Shown here: positions 23,597 to 35,353 of the stretch, piece after piece
Numbering within the stretch: position 1 is the stretch's first letter
Layout of the letters: each line of letters opens with the position of its first letter
Assembly: GCA_934045905.1 (NCBI GenBank)
Contig: OW203771.1
Coordinates: forward strand, 20,654,069 to 20,718,068
Length of the DNA stretch: 64,000 nucleotides
Source of the DNA: Leuctra nigra
Lineage: Eukaryota; Arthropoda; Insecta; Plecoptera; Leuctridae
Reading direction: 5' to 3'
Translations under genes and position numbers: made by a program
Notes under the pieces: generated by a model
Databases searched by the model: none
Seen by the model: only the letters and a program-made list of their open reading frames with translations
What the model was told of the DNA's origin: nothing

Positions 23597-24092
23597 GTGA
23601 GTCTAGCAAATAATATTGTGTTCTAGGTGATGAATAATCATCTTTATCTGCAATTGGGAAGTCTCCTTAAAATTAGATTTCAGAATAATATTTGTTTTAT
23701 GAAAGTTGAGATGTTGCGGAACACAGATGTGGTATTATTTTTGTTCTGAGATGAATAGTTTTCACGGAATTAATTGACAAAGTTTGAAATATTTCTTACA
23801 ATTTAAAACATGAAAATTGACACTGACATCAGAGTTAGCTATATTGCCATGGCAACAAAGGAATCACTATAATAACACATTGTTGAAGACTTGGAAATGA
23901 CATCACAATCCTGATTCTTGATACAGACCGTTTTTCCCGCCAAAATATCTAATGACATTTGAATTTGATTTTTGTATTTGTATTTTTGTTTGTATTAATT
24001 TATTACTCTCAGCTTTGATAATGATGGACATTTTTAGTGAATCTCTCACTTAGGGATGGTGTTTCAGAGGTAACCTGCGAAATAAAAACGCG

Positions 24093-24165
24093 CACCCCGA
24101 CTGGGAATCGAACCCAGATCCTTCGGGTTACCGGCCCTATGCTTTAACCATTAAGCTATCGGGAC
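24093..24165 (-). tRNA. tRNA-like unit (GGT anticodon position), left arm
   Basis: Exact reverse copy of the unit at 24542-24614, with the same cloverleaf and the same unusual C at position 33. It is probably a SINE head rather than a working tRNA gene. Confidence 0.45.
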
Positions 24166-24541
24166 GCATTCTTAATCAGCAGGCTGGGTTGCCATACAAC
24201 TCTTGCGAGTCCGAGTATCTGACCCATACACGAAGACTGAAGCACTTCGACTTCCTTTGACAACGTGAATACATCTTCTCTCGAATGGCTATGCTCAAAC
24301 TACTGAGCTAGGAGTGGATTGTTTGATAATGATGGACATTCATCCCTAAGTGAGAGATTCACTAAAAATGTCCATCATTATCAAACAATCCACTCCTAGC
24401 TCAGTAGTTTGAGCATAGCTATTCGAGAGAAGATGTATTCACGTTGTCAAAGGAAGTCGAAGTGCTTCAGTCTTCGTGTATGGGTCAGATACTCGGACTC
24501 GCAAGAGTTGTATGGCAACCCAGCCTGCTGATTAAGAATGC

Positions 24542-24614
24542 GTCCCGATAGCTTAATGGTTAAAGCATAGGGCCGGTAACCCGAAGGATCTGGGTTCGAT
24601 TCCCAGTCGGGGTG
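24542..24614 (+). tRNA. tRNA-like unit (GGT anticodon position), right arm
   Basis: A 73-base cloverleaf can be drawn: acceptor GTCCCGA/TCGGGGT with two G-U type pairs, D stem GCTT/AAGC, anticodon stem TAGGG/CCCGA with one mismatch, loop CCGGTAA, variable AGGAT and T arm CTGGG-TTCGATT-CCCAG. The anticodon position reads GGT (Thr). Position 33 is C instead of the near-universal U. That, together with its place inside an inverted-repeat element, argues for a tRNA-derived SINE head with intact pol III boxes. A functional tRNA cannot be excluded. Confidence 0.45.
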
Positions 24615-24779
24615 CGCGTTTTTATTTCGCAGGTTACCTCTGAAACTCTCAGCTTTGTAATTGTTAAATTACCGGTGGCCGAGGCTCAAATTACAGAGTT
24701 TGAATAAGATTCACAAAGAGAAAAAGAGAAAACAGAAAAACAAAGGCACAGAGAATAAGAAGTCAGTCCTCGTTGAGCA

Positions 24780-25367
24780 CTAGAGCTTCTGTGGGTCTCC
24801 GAAGGCGCCAATGTCCTCTACGGGTAGCTGATTCCACAGCCGGATGGCTCGCCCAAGGAAGGAGTTCTTGCCGATGTCGGTGTTGTGACGCGGCAGCTGA
24901 ATCTTCCATGGATGATCGTGACGGCCGCGGAATTTCGCTCGAGATGTGTGATGGCGGATGTCAGCCCAGGCAGTGCAGTCTGACAGAGAAGCAAGAAGAA
25001 GCAGCGCAGTGTAGCATTTTCCCTTCTGCTGGATAGTGCTTCCCATTTGAGCTCGGCAACGAGTTTGCTGACGCTGACGTGGGGACGTTTAGTCGTCTCA
25101 TTCCAACGGAGATGCTCGTTAACTACAAACCGCGCTGCTTTCCGTTGGACTCGATCGAGTTGCGACAGTTGACCGTTTTGGCTTGGGTCCCACACCCCAC
25201 AGCAATACTCGAGGAGAGGGCGAGGGCGCATGAGCTTTTGCCTGTCTTGAGGTTCCTCTCAAGTTCCTCATGACAAAATACAGGTTCCTGATGCCTTTGC
25301 TGCAAGTTTGCGAGATGTGGAGATTCCAATTTAGGTTAGAGGTCAAGGGACTCCTAAGTACTTGCAA
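24780..25367 (-). pseudogene. Dead non-LTR retrotransposon fragment (reverse transcriptase 3' end)
   Basis: Translation of the - strand in three successive frames gives the C-terminal region typical of jockey/CR1-type reverse transcriptases. 25367-25230 contains TSNLNWNLHISQTCSK, 25231-25000 contains LLEYCCGVWDP and LDRVQRKAARFV, and 24960-24790 contains NSFLGRAIRLWNQLP. Frameshifts separate these pieces and the rest of the polymerase is missing, so it is a 5'-truncated, inactive copy. It lies antisense in an intron of the four-exon gene. The family match is from recognised motifs, not from a search. Confidence 0.8.
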
Positions 25368-25639
25368 TTAGAACGTTGCAGAAGAGGCGAGCCACATAAG
25401 GAATATGAAGTTTAAAATTTAAAATTTCGCTTGTGATAAGTGTGTTTGTCATTGTTATTTGTGTTGATATTTACAAATGAGCTAGAATAAAATTTCACAA
25501 GACTTCCTTCCTATTGTGCATTTATTTGGATGCAATTGTAATTTTCTGATACCTTATCAAAAAAGGCTCGCCGTTTTTTGTGCACTTCATATAGTACCAA
25601 TGTAGGTAGTTCAAATGCGAGTATAAACTTCGGTATATA

Positions 25640-25805
25640 CCTACACGATGCGCAAAGTATGTTTTTAATTAAATTAGTATTTTGAATAGCTTTTTGATTT
25701 GGTAATTTTATATCACTACTCTATATCACTATCACTACTCTGCAGAATTTTGTATTTCTTTTTTGTTGTTGTTGGAAGACTTGACTGGTATTTTTACACG
25801 GATAT
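25640..25805. mobile_element. Solo, decayed copy of the foldback inverted-repeat arm
   Basis: It reads like the right arm of 101-499: ACGATGCGCAAAGTAT, a segment near TTTGGTAATTTTATATCACT, then ACTTGACTGGTATTTTTACA followed by CGGA. The left arm is absent and a TATCACTAC repeat is expanded. It is in the intron upstream of exon 2. Confidence 0.6.
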
Positions 25806-26008
25806 TTTAATCCATGATCTTACGCTACTTAATTGTGTTTGCTTCAGGATCTGGAGAACCCAAACCAGCCATGTAGCTATTATAGCACCCTCTGCTTTCT
25901 TCTTACTTACAAATTATGTTGTCGACATTCTCCAGATTTAGCCAACTTGTAGACAGCAGCAAGCCAATGTTCTCAACCTTCCGCTAAATGGATTGTCGAT
26001 CTGTACAG

Positions 26009-26196
26009 GGCTACCACGGACTGAGCAGCTCGCATTCGCAGCCCATCTACGTGCCCGGCAAATACTCGCCGTCCAGCTGTCTGTCTGACAAGGAGGAGGA
26101 CGAGATCTACGGCTTTGGCTACGGTGTCTACGGCAAGCAGATGATGCAGCGGCAGAATCAGCACAAGATCGTCACGCCGCAGCCGAACTATCAGAG
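26009..26196 (+). CDS. Exon 2 of the unidentified four-exon gene
   Basis: A 188-bp exon enters in phase 0 after a CTGTACAG acceptor and leaves after two bases of a codon at AG then GTACGT. It encodes 62 residues and two bases. They begin GYHGLSSSHSQPIYVPGKYS and contain an acidic cluster (SDKEEDEIYG), a Gly/Tyr-rich stretch (FGYGVYGK) and a Gln-rich basic tail. The entry phase fits exon 1 and the exit phase fits exon 3. It is GC-rich compared with the flanking introns. No known domain. The composition suggests a disordered linker of a signalling or scaffold protein, which is inference only. Confidence 0.85.
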
Positions 26197-26862
26197 GTAC
26201 GTCGCAGCACACGGAGATTTGAGGCCCAGAAACCTGTAAGGGGAAGGTCTTGTGAAAATATGATAAAATATCACTTTTTAATATATTTTTTTTTTAATAA
26301 TTTGTATTGTTATGTTTTCTTTCTCTGTTAATCCATCAGAGCCAATTTGATTTCAGAGTTTCGTTCAAAACGATAAATTTTTATTTGCTAGAAATTGAAA
26401 TTGCCCATATGAATTAACATTGGTGTTGCAGTTTATTCAATAGATTTCCTAGAAATGTTCATCTTAATCCATTTAGATTGGTGTCAGATTGAGTGATCAA
26501 TACGTTGTTGAACTTGTTTAATTGCTTGCCAACCAATAAAAAGTTGCAGCTGCATTAGTTGCGGTTGATCATTTTGTTTATCTTAGAATTTGACAGTTAC
26601 CACTCGTTTCCGATTGGTATTGTTTGACAAGCTACAGAAATTTGAGTACAAACTTTCACTTTCCGTTGGGTGTTTTCCGTATTTTCGCCACAAGTTTCCT
26701 TAGCGACACGCACGCTTCTTCTTAGCGAAACGTTCTTGAAAATATAGTGCTTGTCGACTGTGAGTTATAATATTATTTTTTAGTCTTTAGGTAATACCTA
26801 CTTAATTTTATTTATGTTTTACAAAAACGGTTCAAACTACTGGCTGAACATATTTGTATGTA

Positions 26863-27073
26863 CACTCGGCCAAACAAAAATTGAACATTGACCAAATTTG
26901 AGTGACTGCTGGTCATGTCCCATAACCAATCAAAGCTTGTTATTATCATTGAAATGTGATGGCACCTACTAGAGTGAGGCAATGAGATCGCTTAGACTGA
27001 CTTCTGATGGTGCGATCTTACATTTATCAGCCTATCAGATTTATTGAACGTTCCATTTTTGTTTGGCTAAGTG
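26863..27073. mobile_element. Tc1/mariner-type MITE
   Basis: The 211-bp element has inverted ends CACTCGGCCAAACAAAAATT and a matching complement ending in TTTTGTTTGGCTAAGTG. TA lies outside each end (26861-26862 and 27074-27075), as expected for a TA target duplication. It has no coding capacity. It lies in the intron 56 bp upstream of exon 3. Confidence 0.8.
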
Positions 27074-27128
27074 TATACGTTTCTCTACTTAGTCTGTTCA
27101 TTACAACTGGTATTTTCTTCTCTTCTAG

Positions 27129-27175
27129 CTGTCTAAGTCCAAGATCAGCATATTTCTACGAGTTCCCTCCAAATG
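27129..27175 (+). CDS. Exon 3, a 47-bp microexon
   Basis: The acceptor TCTTCTCTTCTAG and the donor GTGAGT bound 47 bases. Joined to the two bases left by exon 2, it reads SCLSPRSAYFYEFPPN without a stop and leaves one base for exon 4. The exact three-way phase match with exons 2 and 4 is the main evidence, since a 47-bp frame alone would prove little. It encodes aromatic residues (YFYEF) followed by PPN. Confidence 0.75.
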
Positions 27176-27414
27176 GTGAGTAAACACTGGATTCATTTAT
27201 TTGACTCAGCAATGTTTCACTCGATCCATTCGCTTTCCATCAACTCGAACTTCAACTGATACTTCTGGATCACACAGTCCGATGCGTAACATGTGTGTAG
27301 TTCGTCTCGGCAACTACTTGCCATAGCCCTCGCGTGGTCTGCCACTTGTTGCCAGACACTGTGCGTGACGGAAGCGACGCTGCTTAACCCTAATCTGTGC
27401 CGTCGCGACGTCGA

Positions 27415-27431
27415 GGGGGGGGGGGGGGGGG
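27415..27431 (+). repeat. Pure G tract (17 G)
   Basis: Homopolymer in an otherwise ordinary intron block with higher GC (27290-27480). One of several long G or C runs in the window. Confidence 0.9.
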
Positions 27432-27686
27432 ACACGCGAGAATGTGGGGTCATTGCCGATGCAGCCTGCGTGTTGTGGAATATTGGAACATCTTCATTGC
27501 AATTACAATGTCACTTTGAAAACAGTCCACTGTTTCTCCATCACGTGTAGCTCTCCAGTTTGTGCACGTGAACGAACTGTATTTAATACGTTCTACTGAC
27601 GAAATGTTTCAACGAATTGAGTTGAAAATTATTTAAAATTGTTAAATTTATGAGAAAACTGATTCACATCTTGTATTTTCGGTAAA

Positions 27687-28388
27687 GACCGGGTAGGACT
27701 AACTTGGGATTAGCTAATTATCGATAGTTAGTGGGCAGTTAATTAATTAACCAATGAATCCAGTTGGCGCAAATTCCACAGCCAATAAAGGCCGGTCTTT
27801 CAATGCCTTGCTAACTTTTATACAGTCAATTAGGACTATATTGCCATGGCTACAACCAATGACATTCCTAGAATGGCCACTAACTAACTGTTAAGAGCTA
27901 ATTGAGACTTTAGCAGAGTATTGAAAGACCGGGCCTAAGATTCACCAATTTCCACTAACTATCGATAGTTAACTTAAGAGGGCTTGGTAGTGAGCGTGGC
28001 CTTGAAGAGTTTTTTAATCGATTTTTATCAATATCTTTTTCCAGTGTAATTGTTAACAAAATAGGGCTATGGACGTGAATTCAGAACAGCTCACTGAAAA
28101 TAATTTCATAGTTTGGATTTTTTATTTTTTTTATTTTGTCCAACAGGTGTTTAGAACCCGAAAATTTAGTAATTTTCGGGTTCTAAACACCTGTTGGACA
28201 CAATAAAACTAATAACTTATTCCAAACTATGAAATTATTTTCAGTGTACTGTTCTGAATTCACGTCCATAGCCCTATTTTGTTAACAATTACACTGGAAC
28301 AAGATATTTATAAAAATCGATTAAAAAACTCTTCAAGGTCAAACTCACTACCCAGCCGTCTTAATCCAAAGTTGGTCCTACCCGACCT
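27687..28388. mobile_element. Nested foldback element
   Basis: The outermost ends GACCGGGTAGGACTAACTT and a complement near 28361-28388 bound the whole. Inside, 27975-28166 and 28177-28360 form long arms meeting at CCGAAAATTTAGTAATTTTCGG. A third, smaller inverted pair (GGCCGGTCTTTCAATGC at 27790 and its complement near 27921-27940) encloses repeat family A copy 3 at 27812-27930. TAA-like bases flank both outer ends, but a target duplication is not certain. Non-coding. Confidence 0.7.
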
Positions 28389-31300
28389 AAGCCCTAATTT
28401 CTTGATTCTAGTCAAATTCAATTGTTATTCTTCTTGTTTTTTTTTACATCTGACCTGCACAATTCATTGACAAACAGTCAGCCAGACGACAAAAAGTACA
28501 TTTTAATGAACACTTCTTTTAAAATTGCAATTTATGTTCATGTTTCGATGAATTGTATGATGTTAATGTACCTACGGAGAGATGCCCACATGAAACACCA
28601 TTTGCGATTTTGCGCGATTTTGCTTATTGAGAAACCAACCGCTTCGACTCTGCACTAAGCTGAAACAAAAAGCGACCAACAGCAATCACCCGATCAAGTG
28701 AACATCATGACAGACAGAACATCTGACCTCTCGCCAATCGCTCTCGACTTAGAAAATCATGCAGAAGTGGTGACATGAACCAGATTTCAGATAATTGGTT
28801 TTGAAGACGATCTTCATGCAATTCTCCGATTGAATTGCTTTCATTTGATCTTACTCTTTGTAGTTGTAAAGTTGGGTTCTATAATCAGTCGGAGATCCTC
28901 GAGTTGAGATTTGAGTTCGATCATCCGTCGAGAGGTTAAGTTACTTAATCTGTTCCTTGTTTCATACTGCAGAAGTTCATAGGGTTTGAATAAACCCAGA
29001 CTGTAATTGCTAAAACATTCAACAGTCGTGCCTCCCAACAGATAATTTGTCTCTAATAGTAATTATGTTTTAGATTGGTACTTTAAAGTAAGTATTTCCT
29101 TATTCTAGAGTCATTTGGTAACTATTTATATATTTTTTTGAAATAGGAATAATTTTTAATTTTACTTGTGAAAACAATCAGAAGATTGCTATTTTCTTTG
29201 ACACGTTACGTATAGGTATGTACCTATACGTAGAATTTGTTTAACATAGGTACAAAGTTTTTCACGTGAAGTTTGATCTCCATTAAAATCTTACTATTGT
29301 ATTACCAAAAATTATAAATTCGGTCATTATTTAGTCATTTTCTGATTTCTTAAAATAACGAAGAAAACATTCAAAAATAACATTATAAAGAAGAGTGACT
29401 AAATTGATACGAAGTATCTATTTTAATATTTGTATGGAATATTCTTATATTACGAGAGTGAGCTGCGGCGATGGTGGAAGACGAGGAGCAATGTTGTTCA
29501 TCATTAGTGAAAAGAAGAGAGATGGAAGGATATGAGTAAGAAGATTTGTACATTCGTGTGACTTACGTATTCTAATTTCTGAATAGATGCATCATCACCT
29601 TCTATAGAGTGCAAAAACTCAAACTAATGTCTACACTCTACATAAACTTTAATGTGATGACAAATTATTTACTTGGATAGCCGGCGTTAACACGTTGCTA
29701 TGGGTTACCTGTGAATCTTCATCAGAACCCACCGAGTCATCTCTAAACCACTCCTCATCCAGCTGACTTGATAAACTTCTCATCTCGGATTTCTCATCTC
29801 ACACACACACACACACGAGACTCGACGCAGCATCCGGGGGGCGAACTTCTCCGTTCAATTATGCAATCCTTGGCACATGCATAAATCATGGCGCGAAGAA
29901 ACGTCGGTCCCGACCGGCCGGGGGTCCGTGGGGGGGAGGGGGTCCGTGGGGGGTTCACTTGCTCGTCTTGTTGTTCTTGTTGGTTACCTGGGACCTGAGG
30001 TTGCGGGATTTTCGACCACGTCTGTGGGTCATTCAATATGAAAGTTAAATAGTTTTGCTTCAAGAGTATAATTAATATTAGAGGTGCACTTGAACAAAGT
30101 AAAAACGGTATTTGAAAGATATGGATTGGCTGATAAAGATTTTATGCAACATCTGATAAGTATATGCTAACGCGTCATCTATAACTCTATAGTAGGTGAG
30201 CTTTGAATCCGTTTCGTTTAAATACCTACCGTGCTTACTTTGACCGAATTACTTTGGGAAATACGTTTTTTTTTTACTTTCAAGCATGTTTTATTTTCTA
30301 GAGGTGGTTGGTAAACTTTTGCTGGGTTCGTTGGTTTCTCGTAACTCCTGAATCATTTCATTTGATGCAAATTATATGGCTTTGCAATTCCACATTCACT
30401 ACCTAAATGGTGTTAAATTCTGAATACTTATCCCGATTAATTTTGTATTTTTTGTTGATTTCACGTGGAAAACTGCATTTATTGTTTTGTGTATACTCAC
30501 GATATTTTAATACTTTGAAAATGTTAACGAAACTATGCCGTTACTAAACGAGAACAATCTATTTTAGAGTGATGAAAATTACTTGAATGAATGACGTAAT
30601 TCCTGAACGAAAATTAGATTCACCAGTCTTCACAATTTGTTTGTCCCGCGAATATGTCTGCCAGTTGATTTGCAAATGAGCGTCTCTAAAGCTTAATATT
30701 CAAGGTCTTAAGAGCACTTCCACTGGAGTATCAACTTGGATTAGCTGGCGACAGATCGAATATTCATACCGCACTCATCTCTCTAAATACTAAATACTCT
30801 CATCCCCGACTTGAGAGCAAAAGATTCCCAACTACTTCGTCAAAATGTATTTGCAGACTTATAATTCATTTGCATTACTCACTTGATGCGCATAATTTGA
30901 AGAAGGAACTCAGCTTATTGAATGATACGTCAAATGCTAGTTTAAGAGGATTCCAGGAGGAGGTATGACTTTTTAATTTCAGGGTTAATATTGTAAGTAT
31001 AGATGTCAGCTGATTCCGATTATACGAAATCAACTAATTTTGGAATTAAAAAAAATTATCCGGGACGATCCAAACTGGTTCAAGACGATTTACAGAAAAG
31101 ATCGAAACTGAATAACCGTTCAACATAGCAAGCTGAAACTTGGCATGAATAATCATAATACCTAGGGTGCACTAAAGTACTTTTTCGGTTTTTCTCTTGC
31201 ATTCTAAAATAGAGTCGGTATAGGTACAGGATTTTTTGTCGAGAAAACCCACATTTATTGGAGCCTGTGGTCAGGTTAGATCAAGTTATTGACAAAAAGA

Positions 31301-31603
31301 AACTTAGTACCCTCTTTGCCTATTCATAACGAACAACGAGACAACTTGCAAGACTGTAGAGTGAAAATTGCGGTCTCTGCAATTTTTTTTTAATGCAACA
31401 GCAATATTTCGTCAAAAAATTTCGGGTCCAAAATATTGGGGGCGAATAGAATCACTTAGAATGAGAAAAATACATTATCTTTCTCTATGCTCAATAGTTT
31501 GGCCAATTTCGTGTTTTATATTTAGTCACGTGGTACCACTGGAATACCCTTAACTTTAGAGTCTACGATACTTGATGAAATTCGTGTTTTATGAAGCACA
31601 TAA
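28389..31603. other. Intronic spacer, no gene recognised
   Basis: AT-rich DNA inside the 9-kb intron between exons 3 and 4. It contains an (AC)n microsatellite at 29801-29815 and a G-rich patch at 29918-29956. The - strand frame 29794-30063 carries nothing I recognise. Confidence 0.4.
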
Positions 31604-31901
31604 AGCAGCCCCTACTTTTTTCTAAACGGCTTTACCGATTGTCTTCAAATTTGTACAGGCTATAGATAAAGAGTAGATCTGTGTCTCTATTGGCCCCAAA
31701 GTTTTATTTGTTGTTTAGTTATTTCAGTGCAGAGATGCCAAAAAGACTATATATTGCCCATGTTAGCACTTCCTCAAAACGAGAAAAAACATTTTTTATG
31801 ATTTTTTTTCAACTACTAGAGACACAGATTTACTCTTTATCTCTCTGCTGTTAAATTTTGAAAACAATCTGTCAAGCCGTTAAGAAAAAGTAGGGGCCGC
31901 T
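31604..31901. mobile_element. MITE with AGCGGCCCCTAC-like ends
   Basis: AGCAGCCCCTACTTTTTTCT at the left pairs with AAAAAGTAGGGGCCGCT at the right. Pairing continues through AACGGCTTTACCGATTGTCT and through the segment around GATCTGTGTCTCTA. The arms hold the same 'accgatt...aaattt' core found in other repeat families of the window. No target duplication was fixed and there is no coding frame. Confidence 0.7.
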
Positions 31902-32501
31902 TTTTTGGTTTTTTGTGGTTTTCAATATTTGAATTAAAATAACTTACTTCACAGCAGTATATGCAACATGCAACACACGATTAAATGTCACAAATGTCAC
32001 GTACAACCAATAGCTTATGCATTTTCATTTTCTAGGATTTTTTTTACATCGGAATCGAAATTTTCTGCGAGTCCTGTCGACTCTTAATAAGAATGTTCCT
32101 GCGTGACATGTCAACAGAGTTCAAATACGAACGCTTGTATTATGATTGAGCATTTAGACTTTTATAGGGCTGAATACTATTCTTCCCATTTCTGTCTCGA
32201 GCATTCAATCATTTGAACACAACTGTCAATGTTGTTTGTTTCCATTTAAGCCTCTGAGCAGCGAGCTATTTTGGGTCAGTGTAACAGTCACAGTCACAGT
32301 CACAGTGGGTTAATTTAGAATGCAAACACAAGTAATTGAATTGCCTGATTGGGTCTAGTTTGCACGCTGTCTTTGTTTTGTAATTATGTTGAAAGGATTA
32401 TCTAAAGCGAACTCTCGTTAGAAGTTTATAGAGACTCGGAGTTAGGAAGAAAGAAAGAAATTAAATGGCATTGAGTTCTTGAATTGAGTTATACTTTCAA
32501 T

Positions 32502-33169
32502 TAGGGATGGCACTTTTACCAGTTCTGAAAAAATCGGTAAATTTACCGGTAAATTTACCGGTCGGCGGTAAATTTTTAAAAACGATGGCGGATACCAAAA
32601 TATGACTATACCAAATACAAAAAGTACCCTACCTTATTATTTAACCCATTTACAAAGATTACCAGTCAGTCAGGACAATAACAATACATCTAATCAATGT
32701 TAATAGGTAATGACAATACTGCATTTTGATAAGGGATGATTTGATAGCTGATCGAAATTACTTACGGCAGAATAGCATTGATTCGACCAATCTAGTATGC
32801 CATACCTGTGCTATTCTCCCATAAGAGGAATTGTCGACCATCCAATTTGATCAAGTTTCAATCGCTATGCTGTGTCTGCTAAACAACCAAACCTGAACAC
32901 AGATTCCGACAATGGAAGTAATCGTAGGAATTGCAATTCTGAATGATTGAGGACAACTAAAAATCAACTTATATTATGCCTAACTGCTAATGTTGTTACA
33001 CTGAAGTTTACTTATAGTTATTACTTAAATTGTGATATCTCCATTCATACATTCGAAAGGATTAAAAAAACTAAATTTACAATTTTTTTTACCGGTAAAT
33101 TAATCATTGTTAAATTTACCGGTAAATTTACCTTAATTTACCGGTAAATTTTACCGGGTGCCATCCCTA
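32502..33169. mobile_element. hAT-type non-autonomous element with 8-bp duplication
   Basis: The 668-bp element has ends TAGGGATGGCAC and GTGCCATCCCTA, flanked by the exact duplication CTTTCAAT at 32494-32501 and 33170-33177. Next to each end are clustered palindromic GGTAAATTTACC and ACCGGT motifs, likely transposase-binding sites. The interior is AT-rich and has no transposase frame. It lies in the intron between exons 3 and 4. Confidence 0.9.
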
Positions 33170-33504
33170 CTTTCAATACAATTAGAGACAATCATAGAAA
33201 TAAAGAAATGTATCAAATGTTTATTCATTGAACTGATTTAAGTTGAGAAAAAGCTCAATGGAAAAGAATGACTTAATGTGAAGAATATTCAAGCCTTGAG
33301 ACTGCACGAAGCTTGGGATCGCGTGGTTACGGTTCATTTCTCGACGTGCGATCTCCATTCTCATCGCTATCACTACTACATGTCTCAACGATTTTGACTA
33401 CTTGATTACTCTTGACACTCTGCATTCTGTACAATACCAACTCCAAACACACTTCAATAAATGACATTTTAATATAATAGTCGTATGTTTTATTTCACTC
33501 ATTC

Positions 33505-34118
33505 TAACTAGGAAAACACTCAGTGTAACGCGTTGATGAGCGAGCACGGGTACGTGCAAATTCTCGAACCGGAAATGCGTACACAACGCACAGAAGACAT
33601 ATACATCCGTATTGAATTGAAATATGATCCACTCAATCAACATAGAAGTATAATATGCTTTTCATCGAAACTTGAAAATAGCATCTATAAGCACCCTGGT
33701 AAATATAGCAAATCAGATCAATTCAAGTGGCACTGGAAAACATTCATTTCGATACTTCATTCCTGACAGCTATTAAAAATGTAAATAAGTTTATACGTTC
33801 TTAACTGATTGGGATGAACATTTGTAAAATAAGAGACAATGTTGGTCTTACTGACCATGCAAAATATGAGTTATGATCAGATTTATCGAAGAACATTTTC
33901 ATTTTTCAACCTATCAGGAGATGTTTATTTAAATTTTTACCAATGAATGGATTTCAAAACAATTATGGTCTGCAAACAGAAACGGTTGTCTCTACGTGTG
34001 TGCAAAATTTCAGCTCGATCGAAGAAAAACTGTGACCTGTATAGCCTCACCCAACAGAAAAAAATAAAAAAAGTCCATGCCAAAAGAGGCAAAAGGAGAC
34101 GCTCGCTTCGCTCGCTCA
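33505..34118 (+). mobile_element. GAGCGAGC-family element, subfamily 2
   Basis: The head is CTAGGAAAACACTCAGTGTA and the tail is GGAGACGCTCGCTTCGCTCG. It matches 17842-18455 in opposite orientation along its length, including the segment around GATCCACTCAATCAACATAG and the AAATTTCAGCTCGATCGAAG core. No protein is encoded. It is intronic. Confidence 0.75.
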
Positions 34119-34755
34119 AATATCTTCTTCTATATTTCTCTACACAATGTTTTTACTGCTGGTAACATTATTGGCTGCTGTCTTTTTGTGTTTAGATTGA
34201 TCGATCCTTCTACTCACTATAAGTCTTCGACTATGATTTTCTTTATAATCGACTTCGTACTCGTCTTTAAATATTGTGTAGTTTCTATTTTCTATGAGAC
34301 TTTATAAAAAGAGAAATTTATTTTTTGTTCGAACTTGAAACAATCCCTCTATAACATTGACCATAGTAACATCAAATCAGCATCTTAGCTCCAGGAATCA
34401 CGTTGTAACTCTAAAACTTTCTCTCTGCGATCAGCATTTCTCTCCATTATTACTCTCCGCTCTCATCCACTTCTTGCCTCGAGTCATGTTTACAACTTGG
34501 CAAACTCCTCCGCTCCGTTCCGCACGCGGCCAAAGAAGATGATTTGAATAATTGTTGAGCAAGTTTGTTCTCCCCGGCATCAGAGATGATGGAGTCTGGG
34601 CTACAGATGTGTCTCGCGAGCACGCATGGATGCTGTGGAGGGTGGGATCTAGGTTGGTCTCGTGTCAAATATGTGATGATGTGAATCGGATTTCATTGTC
34701 ATCTGAGACGTCTGCTGAAAATGCGTTCTTGTTTGTTCTTGACTGTTATATGACG
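34119..34755. other. Intronic spacer
   Basis: No exon or repeat identified. 34440-34640 is moderately GC-rich with short opposing frames of no recognised content. Confidence 0.4.
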
Positions 34756-35340
34756 TACTAGGAAAACGCTCAGTGTAACGCGTTGATGAGCGAGCCTTCG
34801 TATACAGCATCCGATTTGATATGCGTTTGCAAGTATCAGCTGCACTACATCCCTTAAAAAAGCATCAAGAAGGCAGGGATAAAAATGTTGTACCTATACA
34901 TTTTTCAAATATTTCAGGGTTATAGAAAAAAATCCTTAAAATGTAAATAACGTTTGAAAATAACGATAGATTAGTCTTCACATTGGCAAAATACCTAAAA
35001 GGTTGGTCCCAATAACCATACAAAGTTTTAAGTTGATCGGTCAATCGGTTCTAGTTTAAATTTCAAAAATCACAGGAAATGTGGTTTTGACTTTGTAAGA
35101 TTGGGGACAATGTTGGTCGTATAACATGGTAATATGACATGTCAAAATTTCAAATTGATCGGATCAACAAATCAAAAGATATTTTTTTTAATTTTAACCA
35201 ATCACTAGATCCCGTTCAAAAATGATCCCAGAGACCGCATAGATTACGTTAATATGTGTGCAATATTTCATGTCGATTATTTTTGCGGTTTGACCTGGGC
35301 AGTGCAGGCTAGTAGTACCGTGGTGACGCTCGCTACGCTT
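34756..35340 (+). mobile_element. GAGCGAGC-family element, subfamily 1
   Basis: The head is CTAGGAAAACGCTCAGTGTA with GTTGATGAGCGAGC, and the tail is CGTGGTGACGCTCGCTACGC. The body modules resemble those of 8291-10280. The tail is cut one repeat short (CGCTACGCTT instead of CGCTACGCTCGC) and runs directly into the 105-bp array. Confidence 0.75.
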
Positions 35341-35353
35341 GTTGCTATGTATT

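Larger units (their letters stand above)
24006..24657. mobile_element. Inverted-repeat element carrying two opposed tRNA-like units
   Basis: Arms of about 290 bp (about 24060-24355 and 24385-24654) are almost perfect complements, each with a 73-bp tRNA-like sequence at its outer part. The insertion is flanked by CTCTCAGCTTTG at 24006-24017 and 24646-24657, a 12-bp direct repeat that looks like a target duplication. The left side carries an extra copy of the central segment GTGAATCTCTCACTTAGGGA next to its duplication. This resembles two tRNA-derived SINEs inserted or copied as an inverted dimer. It lies in the intron between exons 1 and 2. Confidence 0.75.

Noticed and set aside
29794..30063. 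89-residue - strand frame containing NDPQTWSKIPQPQ with a GTAACC that might be a donor
   Set aside because: There is no clear acceptor or neighbouring - strand exon, and the frame runs into an (AC)n microsatellite and a G-rich repeat.
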